The notes under the pieces: model-generated
Told to the model about the DNA's origin: nothing
The model's input: only the letters and a program-made list of their open reading frames with translations
Databases searched by the model: none
In this document: positions 31,494 to 40,607 of the stretch, piece by piece
Position numbering within the stretch: the first letter of the stretch is position 1
How the letters are laid out: each line of letters begins with the position of its first letter
Translations under genes and position numbers: made by a program
Source: an uncultured Sutterella sp.
Lineage (GTDB): Bacteria; Pseudomonadota; Gammaproteobacteria; Burkholderiales; Burkholderiaceae_F
Assembly (NCBI GenBank): GCA_900538905.1
Contig: UPZS01000002.1
Span: 1-64,000, forward strand
Length of the DNA stretch: 64,000 bases
Direction: 5' to 3'

Positions 31494-32189
31494 TCAGATC
31501 AGCTCGAACTCAATCATTCCGATACCGTTGCAGCCAGCGCGCACAATGTCACCGCGATGCAAAGTGGAAACTCCCGACGGACTGCCGGTGAAGACCAAGT
31601 CACCGGCCTTCAATTCCCAATACGTAGAGATTTCGGCAAGCACTTCGGCAACCGACCAGATCATGTCTCGGGTGCTGCCCTTTTGCTTGCATTCGTTGTT
31701 GACGTAAAGCCACAGCTCGGTGTCGCTCGGATCCAGCACGTTTTCTTTGCGTACGATGTGCGAAACAGGGCCCGAATAGTCAAAACTCTTGGCAGTTGTC
31801 CAAGGACGCCCTTTGGCCTTAGCTTCAGCCTGCAGGTCGCGACGCGTCAGATCCACACCAACGGCCCAGCCCCAAATGCACTCGGCAGCCTGCTCGACCG
31901 TGAGATCTTTGCCGGACTTGCCGACAGCAACCACAAGTTCAACTTCGTGCTGGAGATTTTCAGTACGTTGAGGAAACGGCACCTGGGCGGTTTTGCCTGA
32001 ATCAATAGGAAAAACGGCATCAGCGGGCTTGGAGAAAAAGCACGGCGTCGTCTTACCGGTGCCCCCCATTTCCTTGTCATGATCAGCGTAGTTGCGACCG
32101 ACACAGTAGACGCGATTGACGGGGAAAAATACATTCTTCTCGCCAGAAACAGGCACGACTGCCTGCGGAGCAGGAGCAAAAACAAACAT
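31494..32189 (-). CDS. Fumarylacetoacetate hydrolase-family protein (FAHD1/NagK-like)
   Basis: 231-aa enzyme of the FAH family. Seen: VYCVGRNYADHDKEMG at the start, FFSKPADAV, the metal-binding HEVELVVAVG (Glu pair), DLTRRDLQ, KSFDYSGPVS and the end TGSPSGVSTLHRGD. Relatives act as oxaloacetate tautomerase/decarboxylase, acylpyruvate hydrolase or fumarylpyruvate hydrolase; sequence alone does not choose. Single gene with own terminator, upstream of cstA on the same strand. Confidence 0.85.
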   Translation of the reverse strand: MFVFAPAPQAVVPVSGEKNVFFPVNRVYCVGRNYADHDKEMGGTGKTTPCFFSKPADAVFPIDSGKTAQVPFPQRTENLQHEVELVVAVGKSGKDLTVEQAAECIWGWAVGVDLTRRDLQAEAKAKGRPWTTAKSFDYSGPVSHIVRKENVLDPSDTELWLYVNNECKQKGSTRDMIWSVAEVLAEISTYWELKAGDLVFTGSPSGVSTLHRGDIVRAGCNGIGMIEFELI

Positions 32190-32263
32190 GAGAACTCTCT
32201 TTATCGAAAAAAAGATCCCGCCTCAAAAGCGATGTCTTAAAGCGGGACACAATAAAAACGGAA

Positions 32264-33202
32264 TCAGGGCTTCACGGAAGGACCAGCGTCACCGGGCTGC
32301 CTATTTGCTTCAACGGAAGCGTCGGCTGAATCTTCCTCCGGAAAATCAGAACTTGTTTCGTTCGTCGTCGTCCCGATATCAGCGGTATATTCGCCCGGTA
32401 AAACGGGATTGGGCTTATCGCTGATAAAAAGCCACAGCTGATAAACGTAGCCGCTCAAGGCATACACGCAGAAGATCGTGAAGATGGCCAACGGCGGATT
32501 GCTCGAAATCAGAATGAAAATCAAAGCGCCGGCAACCATCACGATAAACGGTGCGTTCTTAAGCGACACACCGGACTTGCCGGAATAAAACGGCGCGTTG
32601 CAAACCATGGTAAGACCGGCGTAGATCGTGAGCACGAAGGCAAACCAAGGCAGCGAATCGCCTAAGAACGTCGGCATCTTATTTTCAACAGCAAGCCATA
32701 CAAAGCCAGCGAGAAGCGCCGCAGCTGCCGGGCTCGGCAACCCTTGGAAGAAGCGCTTGTCGACAACACCGACGTTGCAGTTGAAACGAGCCAGACGAAC
32801 CCCCGCACAGAGGCAATAGACGAAAGCTGCCGCCCAGCCTAGACCACCAAGCGTATACAGGCAGAATTTGTACATCACAAGTGCGGGAGCAACGCCGAAA
32901 GCCGTCATGTCGGCAATCGAGTCAAACTGCACGCCGAATTCGCTTTGCGTGTGCGTCAAACGAGCCACGCGTCCGTCCATGCCGTCAAAGAGCATGCTGA
33001 GCATGATCATCAAGGCGGCCAGACCAAAGTTTTGCTCCATTGCCTGTACGATCGAGATGAACGCGCAGAAAAGCGAAGCCGTGGTAAACAAGTTGGGCAA
33101 CACAAAAAGACCGCGCGAGCTAACCTTCACAACCTTCTTGCGGCCTACTTCGATGATGCGTTGCCGTACCGGACGGCGACGGCGAATTCTTTCAACAGCC
33201 AT
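32264..33202 (-). CDS. pssA: CDP-diacylglycerol-serine O-phosphatidyltransferase PssA
   Basis: Membrane enzyme making phosphatidylserine from CDP-diacylglycerol and serine. 312 aa, about eight hydrophobic segments. The CDP-alcohol phosphotransferase motif is present: DGMDGRVAR followed by eight residues, Gly, and the Asp pair in QFDSIADM. The N-terminus is Arg-rich and the C-terminus (about 270-312) is a polar tail. It follows psd on the same strand with a hairpin between them. Confidence 0.93.
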   Translation of the reverse strand: MAVERIRRRRPVRQRIIEVGRKKVVKVSSRGLFVLPNLFTTASLFCAFISIVQAMEQNFGLAALMIMLSMLFDGMDGRVARLTHTQSEFGVQFDSIADMTAFGVAPALVMYKFCLYTLGGLGWAAAFVYCLCAGVRLARFNCNVGVVDKRFFQGLPSPAAAALLAGFVWLAVENKMPTFLGDSLPWFAFVLTIYAGLTMVCNAPFYSGKSGVSLKNAPFIVMVAGALIFILISSNPPLAIFTIFCVYALSGYVYQLWLFISDKPNPVLPGEYTADIGTTTNETSSDFPEEDSADASVEANRQPGDAGPSVKP

Positions 33203-33243
33203 ACGATTTCTTGCCTAAGAGTATTACCGGCGAGTTTTTAAAA

Positions 33244-33302
33244 ACAAAAAGCCCGCAACCTACAGGGAATTCTTCCACGGGAATTTCTTTTTCGGTGCGG
33301 GC
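33244..33302 (-). terminator. Terminator between psd and pssA
   Basis: Minus strand: GCCCGCACC pairs with GGTTGCGGGC, enclosing a second hairpin (GAAATTCCC..GGGAATTC), followed by a T-rich tract. It lies 33 bases after the psd stop codon. pssA would need read-through or its own promoter. Confidence 0.65.
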
Positions 33303-33335
33303 CGGCCTCTTTTTGGTAACCGAAGCTTTCAGCGC

Positions 33336-34115
33336 TTAGTGAGCTTTGTCCTCGGTTTTGGCCTCAACGACGTCAGACGAGACGGATGCCTCGGTCACTG
33401 TTGTTTTCGCGGTCGAGTCAGCGGTTTCAGCCGCTTCCTCTTGCGATTCGACAGGCTGCGACACGGGCTCGCCCAGACGAGCGATCACCGTTTCCACGCC
33501 AGTCGTCTTTTCACCAATTGATACAAGCACCTGAGCACTCATCGGCAAATAGACATCCACACGGGAGCCGAAGCGGATAAAACCATAACGTTCGCCCTTC
33601 TTGACCACATCGCCCACCATGCGATAACACAGAATACGTCGGGCCACAAGTCCGGCAATCTGCACGAAACATACGCGCTGACCGTCTTCGGTCACAACTG
33701 TCACCGCATTGCGTTCGTTCTGTTCGCTCGCCTTGTCAAGTGAAGCGTTGAGGTAACGGCCGTGGAAATATTCGATCTTTTCAATCTTTCCGGCAACCGG
33801 GGTCTTCTGGCTGTGAACGTTAAAAACGTTCATGAAAATCGACACCAGTTTGGTTTGTTCCCCCGTATAGGGGCATACCGCTTCTTCAACCTTGATGACG
33901 CGGCCGTCAACGGGAGCCACCACGGCCTTTTCGTCGTCGGTCATTTCACGAGCAGGGTCACGGAAGAACTGCGCCACGAAGATAAACAGTAGCCAGAAGA
34001 TGGCGGCAACAAAACCGCCCACGAAAAGCTGCACGAGCAGAGCAATCACGAAAGCGATGCCCATGATGGCCCAGCCTTCACGAGCAAAGAACGGATGCGG
34101 ATAAATGCGTTCCAA
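33336..34115 (-). CDS. psd: Phosphatidylserine decarboxylase proenzyme
   Basis: Converts phosphatidylserine to phosphatidylethanolamine at the inner membrane. 259 aa. Two N-terminal hydrophobic segments (about 15-50), MNVFNVHSQKTPVAG, and the self-cleavage Gly183-Ser184 in RFGSRVDVYLP, where Ser becomes the pyruvoyl group. This is the short type II form. A Glu/Ser/Thr-rich acidic tail of about 45 residues (215-259) follows the catalytic core, which is longer than in most relatives. Start of the psd-pssA pair. Confidence 0.94.
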   Translation of the reverse strand: MERIYPHPFFAREGWAIMGIAFVIALLVQLFVGGFVAAIFWLLFIFVAQFFRDPAREMTDDEKAVVAPVDGRVIKVEEAVCPYTGEQTKLVSIFMNVFNVHSQKTPVAGKIEKIEYFHGRYLNASLDKASEQNERNAVTVVTEDGQRVCFVQIAGLVARRILCYRMVGDVVKKGERYGFIRFGSRVDVYLPMSAQVLVSIGEKTTGVETVIARLGEPVSQPVESQEEAAETADSTAKTTVTEASVSSDVVEAKTEDKAH

Positions 34116-34153
34116 GATAAAAGCTCCGTAGAGTTAGATCGGGTTACGACGCC

Positions 34154-34375
34154 TCACATACGGCGTTCAAGATGATGACGAATCGTCTCCAGCGCCTCAA
34201 TAAGCACCGTATCTTCGGCATGGTTCTTCTTGACGTATTCCAGCGACCAGCACGTTTTTTCCCAAGCGCGTCGATTAGCTTCGAGCTCTCCGCGCAACAC
34301 CTGCGCTGCATGCTCCAGATCAGCCGGTTTGATATCGAGGAAATTAACGTCGGTTTCGTCTTGTCGCATGGTCAT
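34154..34375 (-). CDS. Small hypothetical protein
   Basis: 73 aa, not recognised. Predicted to be helical and charged, without membrane segment or signal. Visible: NFLDIKPADLEHAAQVLRG and the end ALETIRHHLERRM. The start could be 34375 (MTMRQDE) or 34369; no strong ribosome site is seen. It lies 38 bases upstream of psd on the same strand and may be its operon partner. Confidence 0.55.
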   Translation of the reverse strand: MTMRQDETDVNFLDIKPADLEHAAQVLRGELEANRRAWEKTCWSLEYVKKNHAEDTVLIEALETIRHHLERRM

Positions 34376-34491
34376 GGATGGTAACCCCGTCTTGTAATAA
34401 CAAAGTGAAAATGGTTGAAATTTCAATTCACTGAGTCTCAAGCACAAAGTCGAGCTTTGCGCTGTCCATCAGCAGATTATAAACGGCGCGC

Positions 34492-35007
34492 TCAGTCGGT
34501 CTCGTCGTCGATGATTTTCTCGGCAAAACCCAAGAACCCCGGCACCACCACATCGTCGTTGCCGGTGACTTCGCCCTCGGGCTTGGTCACGGAAAGCACC
34601 TTGACTTCAAATTTAAGCGACCAGCCTGCCAAGGGATGATTGGCTTCAAGCACAGCCTGCCCTGCAGCAACATCCGTCACTCGCCAATTTCTGCCGTCGG
34701 GAGTCTCGCCAGGAACACTTGAAAAAACCAGACCGGGAACGATCAGTTCAGGATCACCCAAGGACTCTACCGGCACTAAACGGATGGCCTCATCGTCGTA
34801 ATCACCAAAGGCTTCTTCGGGTTCAAGTTGAACCGTAATCGTGTCACCCGCTTTCTTTCCCTCGAGAGCCTGCTCGAGCTTGGGAAAGATGTCGCCGTGG
34901 CCGTGCAGATACGTCACGCCCTGTGGTTCTGTCTCTTCCAGAAGATTTTTCTGCAGGTCAAACATGCGCACATGGATACCCACGACGCAATCCTTTTCAA
35001 TAAGCAT
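34492..35007 (-). CDS. slyD: FKBP-type peptidyl-prolyl isomerase, SlyD-like
   Basis: Peptidyl-prolyl cis-trans isomerase and chaperone. 171 aa. FKBP core split by an insert-in-flap (IF) domain as in SlyD: YLHGHGDIFPKLEQALEG, then EEAFGDYDDEAIRLV, and the terminal NHPLAGWSLKFEVKVLSV. The His-rich nickel tail of E. coli SlyD is missing, so a role in nickel handling is doubtful. Confidence 0.9.
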   Translation of the reverse strand: MLIEKDCVVGIHVRMFDLQKNLLEETEPQGVTYLHGHGDIFPKLEQALEGKKAGDTITVQLEPEEAFGDYDDEAIRLVPVESLGDPELIVPGLVFSSVPGETPDGRNWRVTDVAAGQAVLEANHPLAGWSLKFEVKVLSVTKPEGEVTGNDDVVVPGFLGFAEKIIDDETD

Positions 35008-35030
35008 TCTTTACTCCGCTTGCCTCACCT

Positions 35031-35447
35031 TTATGAGGCGATCGTAAGTGCTTTGAGATTGTTTCGAGAAGCGTAGGGATCCGGTCCGTAACGGTTTTCA
35101 TGCTGTTCACCGACGAGACAACCGAGCACAAACCAGAAAATAGCCCCCAGTACGGGAATGAAAACGATCGGCAGAACCCACAAGCCGTTGCGGCCGACAT
35201 CGTGCAATCGCCGCACGGAAATGGAAACGGAAATGAGAGCAAGCCAGATCTGAAAGGCTCCGGCGGCAACCGTCACGAAGTCCCAGGTGATTTCCGTCAT
35301 CGTGGTCATGTAGAGCGTTGCGTAAAGCCAGCCGACAAGCCAGCCCAAAACCGAACACAACAGGGCGGACACCCAGAACACTCGACGCGGTACGCGTCCT
35401 GAAAAACGCACGCTTAAAGCCTCGCCGACAACCGAACCAGAACTCAC
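35031..35447 (-). CDS. DUF805 family membrane protein
   Basis: 138-aa membrane protein with about four hydrophobic segments. Family signature: RFSGRVPRRVFW near the N-terminus, the SVRRLHDVGRNG turn and a C-terminal NRYGPDPYA. Function in this family is unknown. GTG start at 35447 with GAGGA 8 bases upstream. It lies 23 bases before slyD on the same strand. Confidence 0.85.
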   Translation of the reverse strand: MSSGSVVGEALSVRFSGRVPRRVFWVSALLCSVLGWLVGWLYATLYMTTMTEITWDFVTVAAGAFQIWLALISVSISVRRLHDVGRNGLWVLPIVFIPVLGAIFWFVLGCLVGEQHENRYGPDPYASRNNLKALTIAS

Positions 35448-35469
35448 TTCTTTTTTCCTCGATAACACA

Positions 35470-35505
35470 AGCGGGACACACGCTCTTTGTAGAGGCTGTC
35501 CCGCT
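35470..35505 (-). terminator. Possible terminator of bamC
   Basis: AGCGGGACA (35505-35497) and TGTCCCGCT (35478-35470) form a perfect 9-bp stem on the minus strand with an 18-base loop. The following TGTGTTAT is not a strong T-tract. It lies 43 bases after the bamC stop codon. Confidence 0.5.
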
Positions 35506-35547
35506 CTCAGGCACATTCAGAAAATGTGCATTGAACCGACGTTTCGA

Positions 35548-36705
35548 TTAGCGCGTCTGTTCGCCGATCAGCGTAAGGATGCGCGGTGCGACACCGGTCG
35601 TATCGGAACGGCCGTCTTCTCCCGTCACTGTCACGCGCGTCTTTTCGCCGTCCGGACTCAGACGGATGCGATAGGGAACCGGATCCACAGCTTTCGCACT
35701 GGAGAAAAGGTTTGCAAAGAAGCCCTGTTCGCTCTTCTTCTGTTGTTCGTAGTCAGGATCCAGATAGTTAATCATGAAAAGCCCCTGACTACGGTCACGG
35801 TCGGTCACTTCAAAACCGCCGCGATCGAGTGCCACACCCACGCGGCGCCACGCGCGATCAAAAGGCTCGTCGATCACAACAGCCACCGGTTTACCGTCAG
35901 CGCCTTCTTCAATCCGGCTCATCGGAGCATATTTCACGGCGGCCATCTGTTCGAGCGCCTTCTGTTCCTCGGGCTTAGCCTTCGGATTGAATTCGGTTTC
36001 GAGCATCTGAGCCAAACGCGTCAGCATCACGGCCTCGAGTTCGGGATCACTCGGACCGGGCTGCCAAATCGTGCTTTCTTCCTGACGCCCTTTGAGCACC
36101 TCCACCATTTGGCGATGCGTGATGAAGATATTCGTCGTTCCGTCTTCAGCTCGTTCCATGCGGGCACGGTACTGGTCACGCGTGCCAGTGTCGTAGACAA
36201 CGTCCAGCGCCTTACCGATGGTGGCTCGGATGATGTCCTTGGGAAGATTGGCCTTATTTTCCGCCCATTCCGTCTGGATGATGCCGGTCTTGGCATCCTG
36301 ATACTTCACCGCAAGACCCACGCTTGCCCAGAAATCCTGCAGCAAGGGCCAAACACGGTCGGGCGATACTGTAACGTGAACGTAGCGGAACTGACCGTCA
36401 CGGACAACTTTGGCGTAGTCGGTTTCGGGCAGAACCTGAGAGGGTTCATCGCCGCGGGCCTCTGCATCCATACGAGCCTTAGCAGCTTCAGCATTAGCGC
36501 TCACAATCTGAGGACGGGTTGGAACCGCAAAACGGTCGTTGTTCGTCACGGTATTGAGATCCGGCGGCACTTCCAACGGAGCGCGCGATGTGGAGGTTTC
36601 ATACTGAACCTTGTCGTCGCCGAAGTTGACCCCGAGCGAATTACATCCGGTCAAAGCAGCAATTGCAGAAACAACAGCCGCAGTCCTCAAAGCACGATTC
36701 ACCAT
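35548..36705 (-). CDS. bamC: Outer membrane assembly lipoprotein BamC
   Basis: Lipoprotein of the BAM complex that inserts beta-barrel proteins into the outer membrane. 385 aa. Signal peptide with lipobox LTGC (Cys at 21), an unstructured stretch with PLEVPPDL (the segment that contacts BamD) and two helix-grip domains. It lies downstream of dapA on the same strand, as in E. coli (nlpB), which supports the name. Confidence 0.9.
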   Translation of the reverse strand: MVNRALRTAAVVSAIAALTGCNSLGVNFGDDKVQYETSTSRAPLEVPPDLNTVTNNDRFAVPTRPQIVSANAEAAKARMDAEARGDEPSQVLPETDYAKVVRDGQFRYVHVTVSPDRVWPLLQDFWASVGLAVKYQDAKTGIIQTEWAENKANLPKDIIRATIGKALDVVYDTGTRDQYRARMERAEDGTTNIFITHRQMVEVLKGRQEESTIWQPGPSDPELEAVMLTRLAQMLETEFNPKAKPEEQKALEQMAAVKYAPMSRIEEGADGKPVAVVIDEPFDRAWRRVGVALDRGGFEVTDRDRSQGLFMINYLDPDYEQQKKSEQGFFANLFSSAKAVDPVPYRIRLSPDGEKTRVTVTGEDGRSDTTGVAPRILTLIGEQTR

Positions 36706-36728
36706 AAAAGTGTTCTTTCCCTGAATAA

Positions 36729-36762
36729 CGCCCGCACCAGAACCTTGGCATGAATGCGGGCG
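36729..36762 (-). other. Hairpin in the dapA-bamC gap
   Basis: CGCCCGCA pairs with TGCGGGCG (8 bp, 18-base loop). On the bamC strand the T-run precedes rather than follows the stem, so it does not look like a terminator of dapA. It sits 24 bases upstream of the bamC start. A second small repeat (CAACTCGAAACGAGTTG) lies at about 36822-36838. Confidence 0.35.
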
Positions 36763-36885
36763 AAAAAACTGAATTTTGCGAAGTTTAGCAAAGGATGGCT
36801 TTTACGACAGCCGACGAACACAACTCGAAACGAGTTGAAACGGGACTAGGCCCGCAACCGGAGTCAGTCACAGTTTGAGCCAAGT

Positions 36886-37782
36886 TTAGAACTCAACGCC
36901 GGCTTCTCGCATCGCCTTTTCAACCGCCGGTCGATTGGCCTCCGAAAGCGGAGTGAGGGGCAGTCGAATCCCCGGACCAATGCGCCCCATGCGATACAGA
37001 GCCCACTTCGGCGCCACTGGATTGGGTTCGCAGAAGAGCTGCTGGTGCAAAGGCATGAGTCGATTGTTAATGGCGCGCGCCACGGCCACGTTGCCAGCCA
37101 CAGCCGCCGAAGCCATTTCGTGCATTTCACGCGGCATCAGGTTGGCAGTCACAGAAATCACACCTGTTCCGCCCACGAGCATCAGCGCCAGAGCCGAATC
37201 GTCATTGCCGGAATAGACGGCAAACTCCTTATCGCCCACAACCTCCGGCAGGCGACGCAGCAGATCAATCGCACGGGCGATGTCGCCGGTAGCGTCCTTC
37301 AGACCAACGATATTGGGAATCTGAGCCAGTCGCAGCACGGTTTCGTTCTTGAGATCCGCAACCGTCCGACCGGGAACGTTGTAGAGCCACATCGGCATAT
37401 TGACCGCTTCGGCAATTGCCTTGAAGTGCTGATAAAGACCTTCCTGCGTGGGCTTGTTGTAATAGGGAACCACCTGAAGCGACACATCCGCGCCGACGTC
37501 TCGGGCGTGCTGCGTCAATGCAATGGCTTCGGCCGTAGAGTTGCCGCCGGTGCCGGCAATCACGGGCACACGGCCTGCCACCGTCTTTACCGTAAAGGAC
37601 ACCACCTCGTTGTGCTCATCTACGTCGAGCGTGGGCGACTCACCCGTTGTTCCCATCGTCACGATGCCGTCGGTACCGCTGGCAATGTGCCACTCGATCA
37701 ACCGACCGTATGCTTCCCAATCAACGGCGCCGTCGGGCGTCATCGGGGTGACCAACGCCACCATAGAACCATGAATCAGCAT
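36886..37782 (-). CDS. dapA: 4-hydroxy-tetrahydrodipicolinate synthase DapA
   Basis: Condenses pyruvate and aspartate semialdehyde; first committed step to diaminopimelate and lysine. 298 aa. Catalytic Lys162 (GLKDATGD), Tyr134 in LYNVPGRT, and the Thr pair at 45-46 in MGTTGES. Its substrate is made by Asd (62.2 kb) and its product feeds DapD/DapC/DapE (18.8-22 kb). Upstream of bamC on the same strand. Confidence 0.97.
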   Translation of the reverse strand: MLIHGSMVALVTPMTPDGAVDWEAYGRLIEWHIASGTDGIVTMGTTGESPTLDVDEHNEVVSFTVKTVAGRVPVIAGTGGNSTAEAIALTQHARDVGADVSLQVVPYYNKPTQEGLYQHFKAIAEAVNMPMWLYNVPGRTVADLKNETVLRLAQIPNIVGLKDATGDIARAIDLLRRLPEVVGDKEFAVYSGNDDSALALMLVGGTGVISVTANLMPREMHEMASAAVAGNVAVARAINNRLMPLHQQLFCEPNPVAPKWALYRMGRIGPGIRLPLTPLSEANRPAVEKAMREAGVEF

Positions 37783-37836
37783 TTTCTACTCCCTGTGTTC
37801 GTTGTTGAACGTCTACCTCTGCACCCGAACCAGTCC

Positions 37837-38718
37837 TTACACCGAGGGGGTTGGCTTATTCGAGAGCAGTGCAATCAGTTCGGAAACCACCTGACGCATA
37901 TCACGGCGATCCACGATCATGTCAATGGCACCTTTTTCGAGCAGCATCTGCGAGCGTTGAAAACCCGCAGGCAACTTTTCGCGAACCGTCTGCTCGATAA
38001 CTCGCGGACCGGCAAAGCCGATGAGCGCCTGCGGCTCGGCAATCACAACATCGCCCATGAATGCAAACGAAGCCGAAACGCCTCCCATCGTCGGATCAGT
38101 CAGCACGGACACGTACGGAATGCGCGCTTTTTCCAGAAGCGTCACCGCCGCATTGGTCTTGGCCATCTGCATAAGTGACAAAAGTCCTTCCTGCATTCGG
38201 GCGCCGCCCGTGCTCGTGAACGTCACAAACGGAATGTTTTCACGCAGAGCTCGTTCCACACCCAAAGCGAAACGCTCACCGACAACACTGCCCATGGAGC
38301 CGCCCATGAAGGCGAAGTCAAAAGCGGCCGCCACAACAGGACGACGACGCAACTCGCCTCGCATGACAACCAGCGCGTCGGTTTCCTTCGTGGCGCCCTG
38401 AGATGCTTCCAGACGCGTCGGATAAGACTTGGAATCCACAAAGCCAAGCGTATCGACGGGGCGGACATCCGCCCCGATTTCTTCATGTACGCCCTTCCAG
38501 TCAAGAAAGGCATCCAAGCGCTTGCGGCCGCTCAGACGCAAATGATGTCCGCACTTCGGGCAGACCTGCAAAGAATCATCAAGCTCTTCCTTGTAGAGCA
38601 CCTGATCACACTTGGGACACTTTGTCCACAAGCCCGCAGGAATGGGACTCTTCTTTTTGTTTTCAGCGTCAGCAGGTTTTGAAGCAATTTTTGGAAGGAT
38701 TCGGGTGAGCCAGCTCAT
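37837..38718 (-). CDS. accD: Acetyl-CoA carboxylase carboxyltransferase subunit beta
   Basis: Beta subunit of the carboxyltransferase that makes malonyl-CoA for fatty acid synthesis. 293 aa. N-terminal zinc ribbon CPKC..CPKC (about 34-55), then [12 protein letters not shown] and [12 protein letters not shown], the acyl-CoA binding core. Start at 38718 (MSWLTRIL) matches the family; a longer frame to 38760 has no better ribosome site. Single gene; accA is not in the window. Confidence 0.96.
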   Translation of the reverse strand: MSWLTRILPKIASKPADAENKKKSPIPAGLWTKCPKCDQVLYKEELDDSLQVCPKCGHHLRLSGRKRLDAFLDWKGVHEEIGADVRPVDTLGFVDSKSYPTRLEASQGATKETDALVVMRGELRRRPVVAAAFDFAFMGGSMGSVVGERFALGVERALRENIPFVTFTSTGGARMQEGLLSLMQMAKTNAAVTLLEKARIPYVSVLTDPTMGGVSASFAFMGDVVIAEPQALIGFAGPRVIEQTVREKLPAGFQRSQMLLEKGAIDMIVDRRDMRQVVSELIALLSNKPTPSV

Positions 38719-38974
38719 GGTTACTGATTGAATCGTCAGAAATAACACGCACACATCCAACCCTGACCTCCGAAGAGATCGGCTTTAAACGCGCACGCAA
38801 AAACCTTGGAACAAAATGAAGATTTGCTCCAATCTCGAATTCAAACGATTATACGGCACGCGTTTTGCGCTCAAGGTCATCTGTTCGGCTAGGTTTGTGT
38901 CGACATTTGCCCGTACCAAAGATTGTCTACTGTTAAGATTGTCCTGTCCTCAGCGTTCGCCCGTTTTTTGCAAC

Positions 38975-39802
38975 ATGACCAATTTTTCGTTTCTGACCGA
39001 CCTGATGCAGTCCGGTCCCATTGCTGCCGTACTTTTGGGCACCGGCCTCTCTTTTGCCGCCACGGCTCTGGGCGCCGCCGTTGTTTTCGTGCCAATGTCG
39101 CAGCAGCGCGCCCGCAAATTCCAACCGCTTGCCATGGGCTTTGCCGCCGGCATCATGATTGCCGCAAGCATCTGGTCGCTTTTGATTCCTGCCATGGAGC
39201 ACGCGCAGGAAAACGGAGCAAACCAATGGCTTCCGACAACCGGAGGTTTCATCCTGGGTGTAGCCTTTGTGGCGCTTTTGGACAAGATTACGCCACATAT
39301 GCACCCGGACTCTGACACGCCCGAAGGCCCGCACGTTAAGCTTGACCGCACGACGCTCTTGGTAAGCGCCGTTACGCTGCACAACATTCCCGAAGGAATG
39401 AGTCTGGGACTGGCCTTTTCCATTGCCGCTCTTTCGCAAGATCCGGCAGCGCTTTCCAGCGCCTTTGCGCTTGCACTCGGCATGAGCATTCAGAACATCC
39501 CGGAAGGTGCGGCCGTATCGCTTCCTTTAGCCTGCGGCACCATGAGTCGTGCCAAGGCCTTTGCCGTGGGCGTTTTCAGCGGCGCCATGGAACCGCTTTT
39601 CGGCGTCTTGACCGTTCTGGCGTTGAGCCTCGTCGTACCATATTTGCCATGGCTGTTGGCCTTTGCCGCCGGCGCTATGATGTACGTAGTTGTCGAAGAG
39701 CTGATTCCGGCCGCACATCTCAACGAACACAGCGATCTGGGCACCTTGTCCGTCATGGCAGGTTTCGTGGTCATGATGCTCCTGGACACGACGCTGGGCT
39801 GA
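38975..39802 (+). CDS. ZIP family divalent metal transporter
   Basis: 275-aa membrane protein of the ZIP family (ZupT/GufA type), likely importing zinc or other divalent cations. About eight hydrophobic segments; the conserved metal-binding helices are HNIPEGMSLGLA and QNIPEGAAVSLP, and EE in VVEELIPAAHL. The start at 38975 (MTNFSFL) fits the family; the upstream in-frame extension from 38816 is not hydrophobic and is rejected. The metal is not defined by sequence. Confidence 0.9.
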   Translation: MTNFSFLTDLMQSGPIAAVLLGTGLSFAATALGAAVVFVPMSQQRARKFQPLAMGFAAGIMIAASIWSLLIPAMEHAQENGANQWLPTTGGFILGVAFVALLDKITPHMHPDSDTPEGPHVKLDRTTLLVSAVTLHNIPEGMSLGLAFSIAALSQDPAALSSAFALALGMSIQNIPEGAAVSLPLACGTMSRAKAFAVGVFSGAMEPLFGVLTVLALSLVVPYLPWLLAFAAGAMMYVVVEELIPAAHLNEHSDLGTLSVMAGFVVMMLLDTTLG

Positions 39803-39839
39803 AAAAAAGCACTGCCGGAAAAATCTCCAACAGTGCTTT
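39802..39839 (-). terminator. Terminator of the dps gene (also after the ZIP gene)
   Basis: AAAGCACTG and CAGTGCTTT form a 9-bp stem around a 13-base loop. On the minus strand seven T follow, so it mainly ends dps; it also lies immediately after the ZIP stop codon on the plus strand. Confidence 0.8.
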
Positions 39840-39878
39840 GCGAGTCTTTCGGAGACGCTTGTCGCTCCTTATCGACTT

Positions 39879-40394
39879 TTAGTGGTGGCAGCCGCAGGAC
39901 TGTTCTTCACCGCTGCAGCAGCAGTCCTTCTGCATCGCCTTGAGGAACCACACGCGCTTGGCGTAGCTTTCAAGGTAGCCGTCAAACTGAGCCGAAAGCA
40001 GGTAGTCGCCCATCTTGTCGGCGCCTTCGCGAATTTCTTTGGCGAGCGCCTGCATCTTGAGAACGTCTTCGGTCACGATCTGCAGCACTTCGGACACCGA
40101 GAAGTCGCGGGCGTCAAGTTCTTCAACCGTGGCGATCTTGAGGAATTCGCTCAAGCGAACCGGCGGGAAGCCACCGCGCATCTTCATGGCTTCGGCCACA
40201 GCGTCGAACTGTTCGAACAGTTCGTCGTAGAGGCCCTCGGTGTATTCATGCACCTGAATGAAAGCTCGACCGACAACGTTCCAATGCAGATTGTGCAGCT
40301 TGGCATTCAAGACAGCGAGGTTGGCAAGGTAAACCTTGACAGGGCAAACGGCAGAAGTTTCGCAAGTCTGGTTGTTAGCATGAGGGCAAGTCAT
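39879..40394 (-). CDS. Dps-family ferritin-like protein with Cys-rich tails
   Basis: Iron-storage, DNA-protecting mini-ferritin. 171 aa. The ferroxidase site residues line up with E. coli Dps: His37-Trp38 (NLHWN), His49, Glu53, Asp64, Glu68. Start at 40394 chosen because AGGAG lies 8 bases upstream; the alternative at 40400 is too close. Unusual: Cys3, His5, Cys11, Cys17 at the N-terminus and Cys158-160, Cys167, Cys169, His170-171 at the C-terminus, resembling metal- or redox-binding tails. Confidence 0.9.
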   Translation of the reverse strand: MTCPHANNQTCETSAVCPVKVYLANLAVLNAKLHNLHWNVVGRAFIQVHEYTEGLYDELFEQFDAVAEAMKMRGGFPPVRLSEFLKIATVEELDARDFSVSEVLQIVTEDVLKMQALAKEIREGADKMGDYLLSAQFDGYLESYAKRVWFLKAMQKDCCCSGEEQSCGCHH

Positions 40395-40548
40395 TTTCAT
40401 TTCTCCTATCAAATCGGTGCAGCGAGTCATTCGCTGTGTTGAGTGCATTATGGGATGCTATTGCGCCCGCGTCCAATACTATTTAAGACCTCTTTTGATA
40501 GCTTTTTTCTATAACACTCAAAAAGCCTTGTTTCGTCTGGAAAATCTC

Positions 40549-40584
40549 AAAAAAAACGGCAGCCGAAATCGCTTCCGACTGCCG
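40549..40584 (-). terminator. Terminator of the AGCS symporter gene
   Basis: Minus strand: CGGCAGTCGG pairs with TCGGCTGCCG with one mismatch, followed by eight T. A second inverted repeat, AATCAATTG taac CAATTGATT (40587-40608), touches the stop codon. Confidence 0.85.
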
Positions 40585-40607
40585 CCAATCAATTGTAACC
40601 AATTGAT

